Positions 1 to 7,460 of a stretch of DNA of 18,465 bases are shown piece after piece. Source of the stretch: Candidatus Arcticimaribacter sp. UBA7428 (GTDB lineage: Bacteria > Bacteroidota > Bacteroidia > Flavobacteriales > Flavobacteriaceae); contig DLQQ01000058.1 in the NCBI GenBank assembly GCA_002477625.1, forward strand, positions 1-18,465, given 5' to 3'. How positions within the stretch are numbered: position 1 is the first letter of the stretch; the number at the start of each line of letters is the position of its first letter. Under the pieces are notes generated by a model. That model searched no databases. It was not told where the DNA came from and saw nothing but the letters and a program-made list of their open reading frames with translations. Position numbers and translations under genes: made by a program.

Positions 1-21
1 AAACCTTCGAAGAAGGTTTTT
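1..21. terminator. Short hairpin beyond tRNA-Tyr, possible terminator
   Basis: An 8-bp perfect inverted repeat (AAACCTTC, loop GAA, GAAGGTTT) lies downstream of tRNA-Tyr on the minus strand. A T-run follows it in the plus direction. The sequence on the minus-strand 3' side is cut off by the window edge, so it is unclear whether this ends the tRNA transcript, ends a plus-strand transcript, or is a spacer hairpin in a longer tRNA cluster. Confidence 0.4.
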
Positions 22-26
22 AGGTG

Positions 27-108
<82 letters not shown>

Positions 109-175
109 GGTAATATTTCAATAAACAAGAACTAAATTCTTGAGTGAATCGATCCGTATTCGATCCTTTTTTTTG

Positions 176-249
176 AGCCGATGGAGGGACTCGAACCCAC
201 GACCTGCTGATTACAAATCAGCTGCTCTAGCCAGCTGAGCTACATCGGC
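176..249 (-). tRNA. tRNA-Thr (anticodon TGT)
   Basis: The minus strand gives a 74-nt cloverleaf. The acceptor stem is GCCGATG / CATCGGC, and the D-arm begins TAGCTCAGCTGG. The anticodon arm is GCTGA-TTTGTAA-TCAGC with TGT as anticodon, and the T-arm carries GGGTTCGAGTCCC. The discriminator base is T and CCA is not encoded. It is the first gene after a good promoter (288-319) and precedes tRNA-Tyr in the same direction. Confidence 0.96.
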
Positions 250-287
250 TTTTATTGGTATAAAACCCCGTTCTTTCGAACGGTGTG

Positions 288-319
288 CAAATGTAGATAT
301 TTATTTTTTTTGATTCAAA
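288..319 (-). promoter_or_regulatory. Bacteroidota-type promoter of the tRNA-Thr/tRNA-Tyr unit
   Basis: On the minus strand a TTTG box (316-319) is followed after 20 nt by TACATTTG (288-295), matching the Bacteroidota sigma-A consensus TTTG-N(17-23)-TAnnTTTG. The predicted transcription start near 283 would give a leader of about 34 nt before tRNA-Thr. Confidence 0.75.
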
Positions 320-336
320 TGATTTGCACAAAAAAA

Positions 337-636
337 TCACGTATTAACTGAAGTTTCTTTATGTTTTTTCAAAATACGCTCTGCTGCCCTGACATTCAAA
401 TCAATAGCTTCTTCGAAGGTTTTGCAAGTTTTCTTAACAATTACATCATCTCCAACAATTCTTAGTTTAATCTCAGCAAACTTATTAATTCGATCCGATG
501 CATTCTCTACCTTAAAGACAACTTCTGCACTTAAAATCTTATCATAAAATTGTTCGAGTTTTTCGATTTTCTTCTTGGCGAAGTCAATGAGTTTACCGTC
601 GGCTGTAAAATTGATGGATTGAATGTTAATTGTCAT
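337..636 (-). CDS. hpf: Ribosome hibernation-promoting factor, short HPF type
   Basis: A 99-aa protein starting MTINIQSINFTADGKL, of the HPF/YfiA (sigma-54 modulation protein, S30AE) family. Members bind the 30S decoding region in stationary phase and promote inactive ribosomes. The length fits the short form (E. coli HPF is 95 aa), with no C-terminal dimerisation extension. The frame stays open to 675 with an upstream ATG, but that start would overlap the end of xerC and add 13 residues unlike the family, so the ATG at 634-636 is preferred. It follows xerC by 22 nt and is probably in the rpsU-xerC transcript. Two ribosome-related genes therefore flank the recombinase. Confidence 0.9.
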   Translation of the reverse strand: MTINIQSINFTADGKLIDFAKKKIEKLEQFYDKILSAEVVFKVENASDRINKFAEIKLRIVGDDVIVKKTCKTFEEAIDLNVRAAERILKKHKETSVNT

Positions 637-658
637 AATTGAGGGATTTAAATTAAAA

Positions 659-1552
659 CTATTTTTCGGTACCACGGGGGTGGGCTTGGGCGTACACTTT
701 TTTCATTTTATCGATACTGGTATGCGTATAAACTTGTGTAGCCGCCAAAGAAGCATGTCCTAAAAGTTCTTTTACAGCATTCAAGTCTGCTCCTTTATTG
801 AGCAGGTGGGTAGCAAAACTATGCCGTAACATATGCGGACTTCTTTTAACCTTTGTGGATACCAAACTAATATAATCATTTACGGTTTTGTAAACAAAAT
901 TCTCAGACACTTTTCCTCCTTTTTCTGATTGAATGAAAAAACTATTGTATTCAAAACTAGGGTGCTTCTCAGCGAGTTTTTGATAGGTTTTAAGTGTTGT
1001 CGATAGGGTATTTATAATCGGTATCAGGCGCTCTTTATTGCGTTTTCCTAGTACCCGCACCGTAGCAGTCTCAAAAGAAACATCACTACTCTTGAGTGCA
1101 ATAAGCTCCGCTCGTCTCATCCCCGTAGCATATAAAAGTTCGATGATAGTTTTTTGAAGTACTCCTTTGTAACTATCCTCGAAATGATTGCCTTCAAAAA
1201 GGCTGGTCATTTCTTTTTCTGAAAAAGGGATATGCGCCTTCTTTGTTTCTTTTAATGGTATGTGTTTTCGGAGGGGAGAAACCGTAATGACCTCCGTTCG
1301 AAGTAAAAAATTGTAATACGAACGAAGTACAGAAATTTTACGGTTTACCGTACGGTTGCTTTTCCCTTGTTCAACAAGTGCTACTATCCAAGAACGAATA
1401 ATGGAATAAGGCAGTTGATCAATGTCTTGTTCCTCGAAAGCTTCTTGACAAAATTGTTGAAAACGCTCTAAGTCTTTTGAATAAGCAAGTTGGGTATGCT
1501 TCGAATATTTACGTTCAAAAGTTATATACTCGATATAGCGGGATATGGACAT
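659..1552 (-). CDS. xerC: Tyrosine recombinase XerC-type
   Basis: A 297-aa site-specific tyrosine recombinase. The N-terminal core-binding domain covers about residues 1-95, including the typical TQLAYSKDLERFQ segment. The catalytic domain has all expected residues: Arg146 (YATGMRRAEL), Lys170 (VLGKRNKERLIP), His240 and Arg243 (SPHMLRHSFATHLL), His266 (LLGHASL) and the nucleophile Tyr275 (ATQVYTHT). The length and the rpsU/hpf neighbours are those of the housekeeping chromosome-dimer-resolution enzyme (acting at dif), not of an integron or island integrase. The start codon directly abuts the T-run of a hairpin that follows rpsU, so its expression depends on readthrough or an unseen promoter. 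The split between XerC and XerD naming is uncertain in this phylum. Confidence 0.92.
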   Translation of the reverse strand: MSISRYIEYITFERKYSKHTQLAYSKDLERFQQFCQEAFEEQDIDQLPYSIIRSWIVALVEQGKSNRTVNRKISVLRSYYNFLLRTEVITVSPLRKHIPLKETKKAHIPFSEKEMTSLFEGNHFEDSYKGVLQKTIIELLYATGMRRAELIALKSSDVSFETATVRVLGKRNKERLIPIINTLSTTLKTYQKLAEKHPSFEYNSFFIQSEKGGKVSENFVYKTVNDYISLVSTKVKRSPHMLRHSFATHLLNKGADLNAVKELLGHASLAATQVYTHTSIDKMKKVYAQAHPRGTEK

Positions 1553-1600
1553 AAAAAAACGTTCTTACTCAAAGTTATAAAACTTTGAACAACAACGTTT
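1553..1600 (-). terminator. Terminator/attenuator hairpin between rpsU and xerC
   Basis: Read on the minus strand, an outer stem AAACGTT (1594-1600) / AACGTTT (1557-1563) encloses an inner stem CAAAGTT / AACTTTG (1570-1587, loop TTAT) separated by a symmetrical internal loop. A run of seven T follows (1553-1559) and leads straight into the xerC ATG. The form is that of an intrinsic terminator, AT-rich and perhaps only partly effective. It would make rpsU more abundant than xerC and hpf. Confidence 0.6.
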
Positions 1601-1622
1601 GTTTTTTTTGCAGCAATTAAAA

Positions 1623-1817
1623 TTATAGGCTTTCTGAGTCTCTTAATTTTTGAATGTACTGTGCTTTTTGAATTTTTACTCTGTTCTTGACAGAAGGTTT
1701 AGCAAACTGCTTTCGTGCGCGCAATTGACGCATGCCTCCAGTTTTGTCAAATTTTCGTTTGAAGCGCTTTAAAGCTCTATCGATATTCTCACCTTCTTTA
1801 ATTGGTATAATTAACAT
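1623..1817 (-). CDS. rpsU: 30S ribosomal protein bS21
   Basis: A 64-aa basic protein beginning MLIIPIKEGENIDRALK, with the family signature RFKRKFDKTGGMRQLRARKQF. bS21 sits on the 30S platform near the 3' end of 16S rRNA. The ATG at 1815-1817 is chosen over one 45 nt upstream because it matches family N-termini and is preceded at 7 nt by an exceptionally strong Shine-Dalgarno. In Flavobacterium johnsoniae, bS21 helps sequester the anti-Shine-Dalgarno and rpsU is one of the few genes with a strong Shine-Dalgarno (established for that species). The same autoregulation is inferred here. Confidence 0.96.
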   Translation of the reverse strand: MLIIPIKEGENIDRALKRFKRKFDKTGGMRQLRARKQFAKPSVKNRVKIQKAQYIQKLRDSESL

Positions 1818-1824
1818 AATAATG

Positions 1825-1834
1825 CACCTCCTTT
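1825..1834 (-). promoter_or_regulatory. Strong Shine-Dalgarno deciding the rpsU start
   Basis: The minus strand reads AAAGGAGGTG, fully complementary over 10 nt to the conserved CACCUCCUUU end of 16S rRNA, and it ends 7 nt before the rpsU ATG. I see no comparable Shine-Dalgarno before the other starts I inspected. It probably senses ribosomes lacking bS21. Confidence 0.9.
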
Positions 1835-1849
1835 CGTTAAAATAGATCG

Positions 1850-1857
1850 CAAAGATA
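1850..1857 (-). promoter_or_regulatory. -7 box of the rpsU promoter
   Basis: The minus strand has TATCTTTG, matching TAnnTTTG, about 32 nt before the rpsU ATG. A clear TTG box at the usual 19-21 nt upstream is not seen, so this is a half-supported promoter. It would give a short 5' UTR of roughly 28 nt containing the Shine-Dalgarno. Confidence 0.55.
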
Positions 1858-1891
1858 AACAACCTTTGAGATAAATCTAATTTTTATTTAT

Positions 1892-3049
1892 TTAATCTCT
1901 TAAGAGTTCTCTTGAGATCACTAATTTCTGTATTTCTGTAGTTCCTTCCCCAATGGTACAGAGCTTTGCGTCTCGATAAAACTTCTCTACGGGATAGTCT
2001 TTAGTGAATCCATAACCGCCATGAATCTGTAACGCTTCGTTTGCAACTTTTACACATACTTCTGAAGCATACATCTTGGCCATTGCTCCAATCTTGGTAA
2101 TGTTCTTACCCTGGATCTTATCGAATGCAGCCTTGTGCAACAGCAATTCCGATGCTTCTATTTCGGTAGCCATTTCTGCAAGCTTGAATGAAATTCCTTG
2201 AAAGGAACTGATCGGTTGTCCAAACTGCTTCCGCTCTTTTGAATATTGCAATGCTGCTTGATAAGCCCCTTTGGCAACTCCTAAAGAAAGGGCACCAATT
2301 GAAATACGACCTCCGTCTAATATCTTCATGGATTGAATAAACCCTTCGCCTATTTCACCCAATCTATTTTCGTCTGGGATAATACAGTTATCAAAAACCA
2401 TTTCAGCAGTTTCTGAAGCCCGCATTCCCAATTTATCTTCTTTTTTACCGTATCCAAAGCCTGGAGTTCCTCGCTCTATTACAAAAGCAGTCATTCCTCT
2501 ACTGTCTCCTTTTTCGCCATTACGGGCGACAACCACAGCAATATGCCCACTTTTTCCGTGCGTAATAAAATTCTTAGTTCCGTTCAATACCCAAGAATCA
2601 CCTTGTTTTTTTGCAGTAGTATTCATTCCTTTTGCATCAGAACCGGTGTTGTGTTCTGTCAACCCCCAAGCCCCTATATGCTCGCCAGAAGTAAGTTTGG
2701 GAAGCCACTTGGAACGTTGTGATTCGTTTCCGAAAAGGTAAATGTGATTTGCACAAAGTGAATTGTGTGCCGCTACCGATAGTCCGATAGACGGATCTAC
2801 AATAGAGATTTGTTCAATTACGGCTATATACTCGTGATAACCCAAACCTGAACCTCCGTATTCTTCTGGAATTAATATACCTAAAAAACCTAGAGCGCCT
2901 GCTTTACGCATAACATCCAAAGGGAAATGTTGAGATTCATCCCATTCTCGAACGTAAGGCTGTATGTACTGTAAGGCGAAATCTCGAGCTGAGTCAGCTA
3001 TTAAATCTAACGATTCTGACGTCTCATAAGAGAAAGCAGTTGGGTTCAT
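1892..3049 (-). CDS. Acyl-CoA dehydrogenase (FAD-dependent)
   Basis: A 385-aa soluble flavoenzyme of the short/medium-chain acyl-CoA dehydrogenase family. It carries out the first, alpha-beta dehydrogenating step of fatty-acid or branched-chain acyl-CoA oxidation, passing electrons to ETF. The N-terminal helical domain ends near residue 120. The FAD/substrate loop GAWGLTEHNTGSDAKG (about residues 131-146) is followed by the beta domain. The C-terminal domain has the signature QIHGGYGFTKDYPVEKFYRDAK, and the catalytic base is expected at Glu368 (IGEGTTEIQ). The length is normal. The exact chain-length preference cannot be read from sequence. It has its own promoter, located inside the 3' end of the upstream ComEA-like gene, and is not obviously functionally linked to its neighbours. 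Confidence 0.93.
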   Translation of the reverse strand: MNPTAFSYETSESLDLIADSARDFALQYIQPYVREWDESQHFPLDVMRKAGALGFLGILIPEEYGGSGLGYHEYIAVIEQISIVDPSIGLSVAAHNSLCANHIYLFGNESQRSKWLPKLTSGEHIGAWGLTEHNTGSDAKGMNTTAKKQGDSWVLNGTKNFITHGKSGHIAVVVARNGEKGDSRGMTAFVIERGTPGFGYGKKEDKLGMRASETAEMVFDNCIIPDENRLGEIGEGFIQSMKILDGGRISIGALSLGVAKGAYQAALQYSKERKQFGQPISSFQGISFKLAEMATEIEASELLLHKAAFDKIQGKNITKIGAMAKMYASEVCVKVANEALQIHGGYGFTKDYPVEKFYRDAKLCTIGEGTTEIQKLVISRELLRD

Positions 3050-3060
3050 AAATATAATAT

Positions 3061-3889
3061 TTAATGCAAATATAGTGCTAATCTTTCTATTTTCAAGGAA
3101 TCGAAACCGGGTTCAGAGCGAAGATTTTTTAAGGTTAAATTTTGGTTTCGTGTACGTAATCCAATGATCTTCTTTGCCTCTGATTTACTCAAATACGGAA
3201 TCTTTAAAAGTGCTTCTAAGGTTGCCAGAGCGTCGGATATTTTGGTACGCTTTGGTTTTGTTTTTATTTTAAATTGACGCTTGACATTCTCAACGACCAA
3301 AGAATCCAGACCGTATACCTCGTAGAGCTGATTGAGCTCATCAAAACCCTGTAAGCGCGTTCGGTATTTAATAATGCGCTCAGAGAGGACTGCTCCAATT
3401 CCGCGAACTTGAGTCAAATCTGCTGCTGTGGAAGTATTCAAATCCTTTACCTCAACGGTTTTTGGGTTTCTTTCTCTTCTCAACCTCAGCAGTCACCCAA
3501 TCGGGGAATTTAAAATAAGGGCTGTACTGTTTTAGCCAACTGGGAGTTACTTGGGTTATTTGCTCAAATGCTGTGACTGAGTTGATGAATTTTCCTGTGT
3601 CTCGATACCGATGCAGGCGCTCTATTTCTTCTAGAGAAAGTCCCAGCTGATATCCTTTTGAAAGGGAAATGTAATTGGGGTTGAAGGGAAAAATGCGAGG
3701 CTGTTGCTTTTGCAGTTTTGCCGAATCTATCTGCTCTTGTAGGGCAGCGTCAAAAACAAGAATATCGATCGCCTCTTCTGGTACGGTGTTTTCCAGATAG
3801 ATCTGAAAACCGATCAATACGAGAAATAAAAAAAAGGCCACACGCTGTGTTCGAAACGAACGAAAAGCGAATGACCTTTTTTTTGGCAT
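3061..3889 (-). pseudogene. ComEA-like helix-hairpin-helix protein, frameshifted
   Basis: Two overlapping open frames together make one flavobacterial ComEA-like protein of about 275 aa. The 5' part (3452-3889) has a basic N-terminus, one membrane segment (AFFLFLVLIGFQIYL, about residues 18-32) and a first HhH-like module (FPFNPNYISLSKGYQLGLS, ending YSPYFKFPDWV). It then stops at a TGA (3452-3454). The 3' part continues one frame over (KTVEVKDLNTSTAADLTQVRGIGAVLSERIIKYR) with two further HhH modules. Removing one A from the A5 run (3459-3463 on the plus strand) restores a continuous reading, KKPKTVEVKDLN. The cause is a real one-base insertion or a homopolymer sequencing error. The role of the intact family is uncertain: membrane-anchored DNA binding is inferred from HhH motifs. 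It follows the symporter gene by 12 nt and is probably co-transcribed. Confidence 0.8.
3067..3096 (-). promoter_or_regulatory. Promoter of the acyl-CoA dehydrogenase gene
   Basis: On the minus strand TTG (3094-3096) is followed after 19 nt by TATATTTG (3067-3074), 17 nt before the ATG. It overlaps the last codons of the ComEA-like gene. Confidence 0.7.
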
Positions 3890-3901
3890 CTGTTCTATTT
3901 T

Positions 3902-5470
3902 TTAGTCCTCTATTGTACGAATCGCTTTTAAGTATCTGTTCAATTCTTTTTTAACTACTGGGAACAAGAAAAAGAGACCGACCATATTTGGGAATACCAT
4001 CGCAAAGATCATTGCATCCGAGAAAGCCCAAATTGAATTCATACTAGCAGAAGCTCCGATGATTACAAAAGTTAAGAATAATAATTTATAAGCTAAATCT
4101 GCTGCTTGGCCTCTACCGAATAAATATTTCCAAGATTGTAAGCCGTAATAGGACCAAGAAATCATTGTTGAAACCGCGAATAAAACAACTGCTATTGTTA
4201 AGAATATATTAGAATACGGAATGTATTGCGCAAAAGCCATGGAGGTAATTCCAGCACCCTCGTACGAAATACCGTCGATCATTACAGCCCCTTCTCCTCC
4301 GTACTGAAAAGCACCACCGAAGTTGAATATAATAATCACCAAGGCGGTCATGGTACAGATCACTACCGTATCAATAAAGGGTTCTAATAAAGCCACCAAT
4401 CCTTCTGAAGCCGAATATTTTGTTTTAACGGCTGAATGTGCAATTGAAGCAGAACCAGCACCCGCTTCATTAGAGAAGGCTGCTCGTTTAAAACCAACTA
4501 ATAAAACCCCAATAAAACTTCCAACACCAATTGCCGTTGGATTAAAAGCTTCTCTAAAAATCATCGAAAACGCATCGTCGATAAGGGTGTAATTACTGAA
4601 TATAATATAGAGACATGCAACAACGTACATTACAGCCATAAAAGGAACTACTTTTTCTGTAACCTGAGCAATTCTTTTGATTCCTCCAATGATGATGATA
4701 CCGACTAAAATAGCAAGGACAATACCGATCCAAAAGCCAGCTGCAGTGCTTTGCAAATTCATTAAATCTTTTAATACAATGGTGGCTTGGTTGGATTGTG
4801 CAGCGTTTCCGCCACCAAACGAACCTCCAATACAGAAAATCGCAAAAAATATAGCGGCAACTTTCCCTAAGGTTGTAAAGCCTCTTTCTTTTAAACCTTT
4901 ACTTATATAATACATTGGCCCCCCATAAATGGTTCCATCTTCACCAACATCTCGATACTGAACTCCTAGGGTACATTCTACAAATTTAGACGACATTCCC
5001 AATAAGCCACAAATAACCATCCAAAAAGTTGCCCCAGGACCACCCAAAGCAATAGCCAATGCAACACCGGCAATATTACCATTCCCAACGGTTCCAGAAA
5101 CAGCAGTTGCTAGCGCCTGAAAATGGGTTACCTCGCCTTCATCACCATCGCCACCGGATTTTTTTCCACCATGACCCTCATCCAATTCGTCGTATTTTCC
5201 ACGAACAACATTAATTGCTGTTGGAAACCTACGGATGTTTACAAAACCAAAATAAATTGTAAAAAACAATGCACTACCAACCAAGAGAATTAAAACAAAG
5301 GGAGTGCCTAAAATTTCGAAAAATATGATGTTTGAAATGGTATCTGAAAAAGGCTTAAAGGCCTCATCTATTTGTTGATCTAACCCCTTTTCTTGAGCAA
5401 AAATTGAGGGGATCGAAAGAGCCGATAAAAGTAGGAATAGGTATTTCGATTTGTTTGTGAGATACTTCAT
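3902..5470 (-). CDS. Alanine/glycine:cation symporter family (AGCS) protein
   Basis: A 522-aa polytopic inner-membrane protein of the AGCS/SSF-like family (Na+:alanine symporter), which imports small neutral amino acids using a sodium or proton gradient. An N-terminal hydrophobic stretch ending SIFAQ (about residue 26) looks like a signal peptide. Diagnostic motifs are TVGNGNIAGVALAIALGGPG (127 onward) and FSNEAGAGSASIAHSA (332 onward), plus YGGPMYYI near 182. A glycine-, lysine- and aspartate-rich cytoplasmic stretch (about 99-113) sits before the first motif and is longer than I would expect. About 9-11 membrane segments are apparent. The substrate is inferred from family only. It is the first gene of a probable unit with the ComEA-like gene; no convincing promoter box was found. 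Confidence 0.9.
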   Translation of the reverse strand: MKYLTNKSKYLFLLLSALSIPSIFAQEKGLDQQIDEAFKPFSDTISNIIFFEILGTPFVLILLVGSALFFTIYFGFVNIRRFPTAINVVRGKYDELDEGHGGKKSGGDGDEGEVTHFQALATAVSGTVGNGNIAGVALAIALGGPGATFWMVICGLLGMSSKFVECTLGVQYRDVGEDGTIYGGPMYYISKGLKERGFTTLGKVAAIFFAIFCIGGSFGGGNAAQSNQATIVLKDLMNLQSTAAGFWIGIVLAILVGIIIIGGIKRIAQVTEKVVPFMAVMYVVACLYIIFSNYTLIDDAFSMIFREAFNPTAIGVGSFIGVLLVGFKRAAFSNEAGAGSASIAHSAVKTKYSASEGLVALLEPFIDTVVICTMTALVIIIFNFGGAFQYGGEGAVMIDGISYEGAGITSMAFAQYIPYSNIFLTIAVVLFAVSTMISWSYYGLQSWKYLFGRGQAADLAYKLLFLTFVIIGASASMNSIWAFSDAMIFAMVFPNMVGLFFLFPVVKKELNRYLKAIRTIED

Positions 5471-5550
5471 AGTTTGTAATCTTCTAAATTAGTTGATGAC
5501 CAAGATCGAAAAATTAGGTTAGAAAACAAACTTTAATCCAAAGTCATTTA

Positions 5551-5769
5551 TTACAAATCAAAAACAGAGGTGCGTTTTGTGTAGATCATGTCCTTTAATT
5601 TCATCCAGAAGGCAAGGGTCAGGTAGAGGCCAAAAAAACCTCCAAAAGTTGCGAAAGATGCATAAATAAAAAACAGACGGACATTCTTAACTTTCATGCC
5701 CAAAGTATCTGCAAAGCGACTACTCACTTCAAAGCCATGCTTTTCCAACCAATGTCTTATTTTATTCAT
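5551..5769 (-). CDS. PspC-like small membrane protein
   Basis: A 72-aa protein with a short polar N-terminus (MNKIRHWLEKHGFEVSSRFA), the PspC-type arrangement LGMKVKNVRLFFIY, and a glycine-containing hydrophobic segment (about residues 30-57) that probably spans the membrane once or twice. PspC-domain proteins are linked to envelope stress in other bacteria; here the function is unknown. Its ATG lies inside the last codons of the DUF2851 reading frame (the overlap is ATGAATAA), an arrangement typical of translational coupling. That upstream gene is now broken while this one remains open and intact, so it must be translated independently or poorly. Confidence 0.75.
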   Translation of the reverse strand: MNKIRHWLEKHGFEVSSRFADTLGMKVKNVRLFFIYASFATFGGFFGLYLTLAFWMKLKDMIYTKRTSVFDL

Positions 5770-7047
5770 GTTTAGAGGCTTTACTTAATAAGGTATATCC
5801 GACGGTGCAATTTAAGCATTTTTTCATATCACAATAGGTCGTTTTTAACTGAATTAAGCTTTGTGAATCCAAAGCGGAAGTTGCGCTCACTTTTAATTTC
5901 TCAAATCCAGAAACAATACTGTTCTTCTCTGGTTTTATTTACTGCGCCCAATCAAAAACGAGTTCCGAAGGGTCATTACCCCTGTGGTTCTCGTAGGCAA
6001 ACTTCAATGGAATTATGGTGTTGATCAACAACAGCTCTTGGAAGGCTTTAGAAAGACCTTTATTTCTTGCCGTAGAACTTTTGCCAAAGACATAATGGGT
6101 TTTCCAATAGTCGGAAACTCGAACCGCTGCAAGCCAAGCGGTATTGAACTGATCTTCTTTTTGGATAAACCGAGAGAAGAGCCCTTGGGTTGAACTATAT
6201 AATTGAGCTAATTGTGCCCAGCGAATGGTTGGGAAATTCATAGGCCGCAACCGACTGTATTGCATGCTTAGCCCTTCTATTATTTGGAATTGATGTTTAC
6301 GTTTTAGATAGGAATAGGTTGATCCTAAGGTTTCTTGATAGAAATCATTGTAGGGTGGATTCAACATGCCCAACATACCCATAAACAAGGCTTCGAGCTT
6401 TCCTACCTAATCCCAGTTTTTTCGAATCACATGGAAGGGTATGGCCTTGGCTACTTCAAGAAAAGAGGCCCCATTTACATTCAAGCCAAAGTTTTTGGCG
6501 AGTAGCATAAAACAGACTGCCTCCCAATCATTTTTGAATTCTTTCAACAATTCCTCGATCAGCTTAGACTTGCGTTCGATAAGTTCTATAAGGAGACGCT
6601 CTTTCCAATGCGTCCAAACCATGCTGTCGATCGTATGGATCTGTTCTTCACAAGGAATCCATTGGGGTCGTTGCAAAAATTGCTTCTTGTATTGTTTTAT
6701 TAAAATTGGGGAAACGATCTTAGACAACTCCAAGGTAGAGAGCGGCATACCCGATTGCGTAACCACCGGAACATCATCCTCCCAAACCACATGCAGGATT
6801 ACTGCATCATAATTAGAATCTTGATGGTGTTGATGCGCAAACCAATCGGATGATTTTAAATGAACTTCAACATGACCAACCCAGTCCAATTGATCGATCT
6901 TTAATTGAGCATTAGAAAAATCTGGTCCGGCTTGAGTATTATAAACCCCTTGTTTCACGACCTGCAAAGATGAACCTTGGGTGGTAACAAGATTGTCGTG
7001 AGGAAATTTTTGATGCTTCCACAAAATTGTGAAAAATCTTCTTTCAT
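5762..7047 (-). pseudogene. DUF2851 family protein, degraded by a frameshift and two nonsense codons
   Basis: The homologous reading covers about 430 codons, the usual length of DUF2851, a Bacteroidota family of unknown function, but it is interrupted three times. (1) The family-like start MKEDF at 7047 leaves frame after a T5 run (7032-7036); adding one T gives MKEDFFTILWKHQKF. (2) An in-frame TAG (6407-6409) falls between VIRKNWD and VGKLEALFMGM. (3) An in-frame TAA (5939-5941) falls between VFDWAQ and IKPEKNSIVSGF. After the last stop the same frame continues to the TAA at 5762-5764 and still encodes the conserved C-terminal cysteine cluster (YCDMKKCLNC). Both nonsense codons could come from Gln codons by one C-to-T change. 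Open fragments are 6407-7060 (from a TTG) and 5939-6388. The conserved residues suggest recent inactivation. Confidence 0.85.
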
Positions 7048-7080
7048 AGGCTTGGGGCAATGAAAAGACTTTAACCTAAA

Positions 7081-7392
7081 CTATACTTCAACAGCTCCCG
7101 TCCATGCCATTATTCCTCCGTCCAAATTATAGGCCGAAGCAATTCCTAATTGTCCTAATAGTTGACAAGCTTGTCCGCTTCGAGCACCAGAACGACAGTA
7201 AACAAAATAAGATTTGTCTTTGTCCAATGCCTGAATTGCATCCATAAACTCTTGTGGTTGCCTTATATCGATCAGCTGTGCACCTTTGATGTAACCCGAC
7301 TCATACTCCTCTTCTGTTCTCACATCCAAGAGGATTGCATCCGGCGTTTCTTCCATTAAGGCTACCCATTCTTTTTGATCTAGATTATTCAT
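7081..7392 (-). CDS. Single-domain rhodanese-like protein
   Basis: A 103-aa cytoplasmic rhodanese domain. The hallmarks are LLDVRTEEEYESGYIKGA (about residues 21-38) and the active-site loop CRSGAR with Cys66 as the persulfide-carrying cysteine, followed by NLDGGIMAW near the C-terminus. Such proteins transfer sulfane sulfur; the acceptor is unknown. The gene has its own consensus promoter in the divergent region shared with marR and is followed at 33 nt by the degraded DUF2851 gene. Its length is normal for a single-domain type with no signal peptide. Confidence 0.9.
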   Translation of the reverse strand: MNNLDQKEWVALMEETPDAILLDVRTEEEYESGYIKGAQLIDIRQPQEFMDAIQALDKDKSYFVYCRSGARSGQACQLLGQLGIASAYNLDGGIMAWTGAVEV

Positions 7393-7408
7393 CTTAATTA
7401 ATTTTAAT

Positions 7409-7439
7409 CAAATGTAATTGGATTTGATGGATCTTCAAA
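7409..7439 (-). promoter_or_regulatory. Promoter of the rhodanese gene
   Basis: On the minus strand TTTG (7436-7439), 19 nt, then TACATTTG (7409-7416): a full match to the Bacteroidota consensus. The predicted transcription start lies about 12 nt before the ATG. Confidence 0.8.
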
Positions 7440-7460
7440 ACATTATTTTCAATGCTATCT

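Noticed and set aside
659..1552. Tyrosine recombinase as the integrase of a mobile element.
   Set aside because: It has the length, motifs and rpsU/hpf context of the housekeeping Xer enzyme. No attachment-site repeats or cargo genes were seen, although tRNA genes are nearby.
3452..3470. Programmed +1 frameshift in the ComEA-like gene, of the prfB type, at CGT followed by TGA.
   Set aside because: The peptidyl-tRNA would have to re-pair Arg CGU onto GUU, which is a poor slip. No stimulatory Shine-Dalgarno-like element is visible. A one-base change in the A5 run explains the data.
4323..4910. Plus-strand open frames opposite the symporter gene, and similar antisense frames opposite trpA, rluD and yaaA.
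   Set aside because: They lie wholly within well-supported genes on the other strand, have no recognisable domains or promoters, and follow the codon pattern of the real genes.
5939..6409. Possible recoding of TAG and TAA as glutamine, because both in-frame stops in DUF2851 sit where Gln is plausible.
   Set aside because: TAA and TAG end many intact genes in the window (for example xerC with TAG; rpsU, trpG and trpB with TAA), so a changed code is excluded. Independent C-to-T nonsense mutations or sequence errors are simpler.
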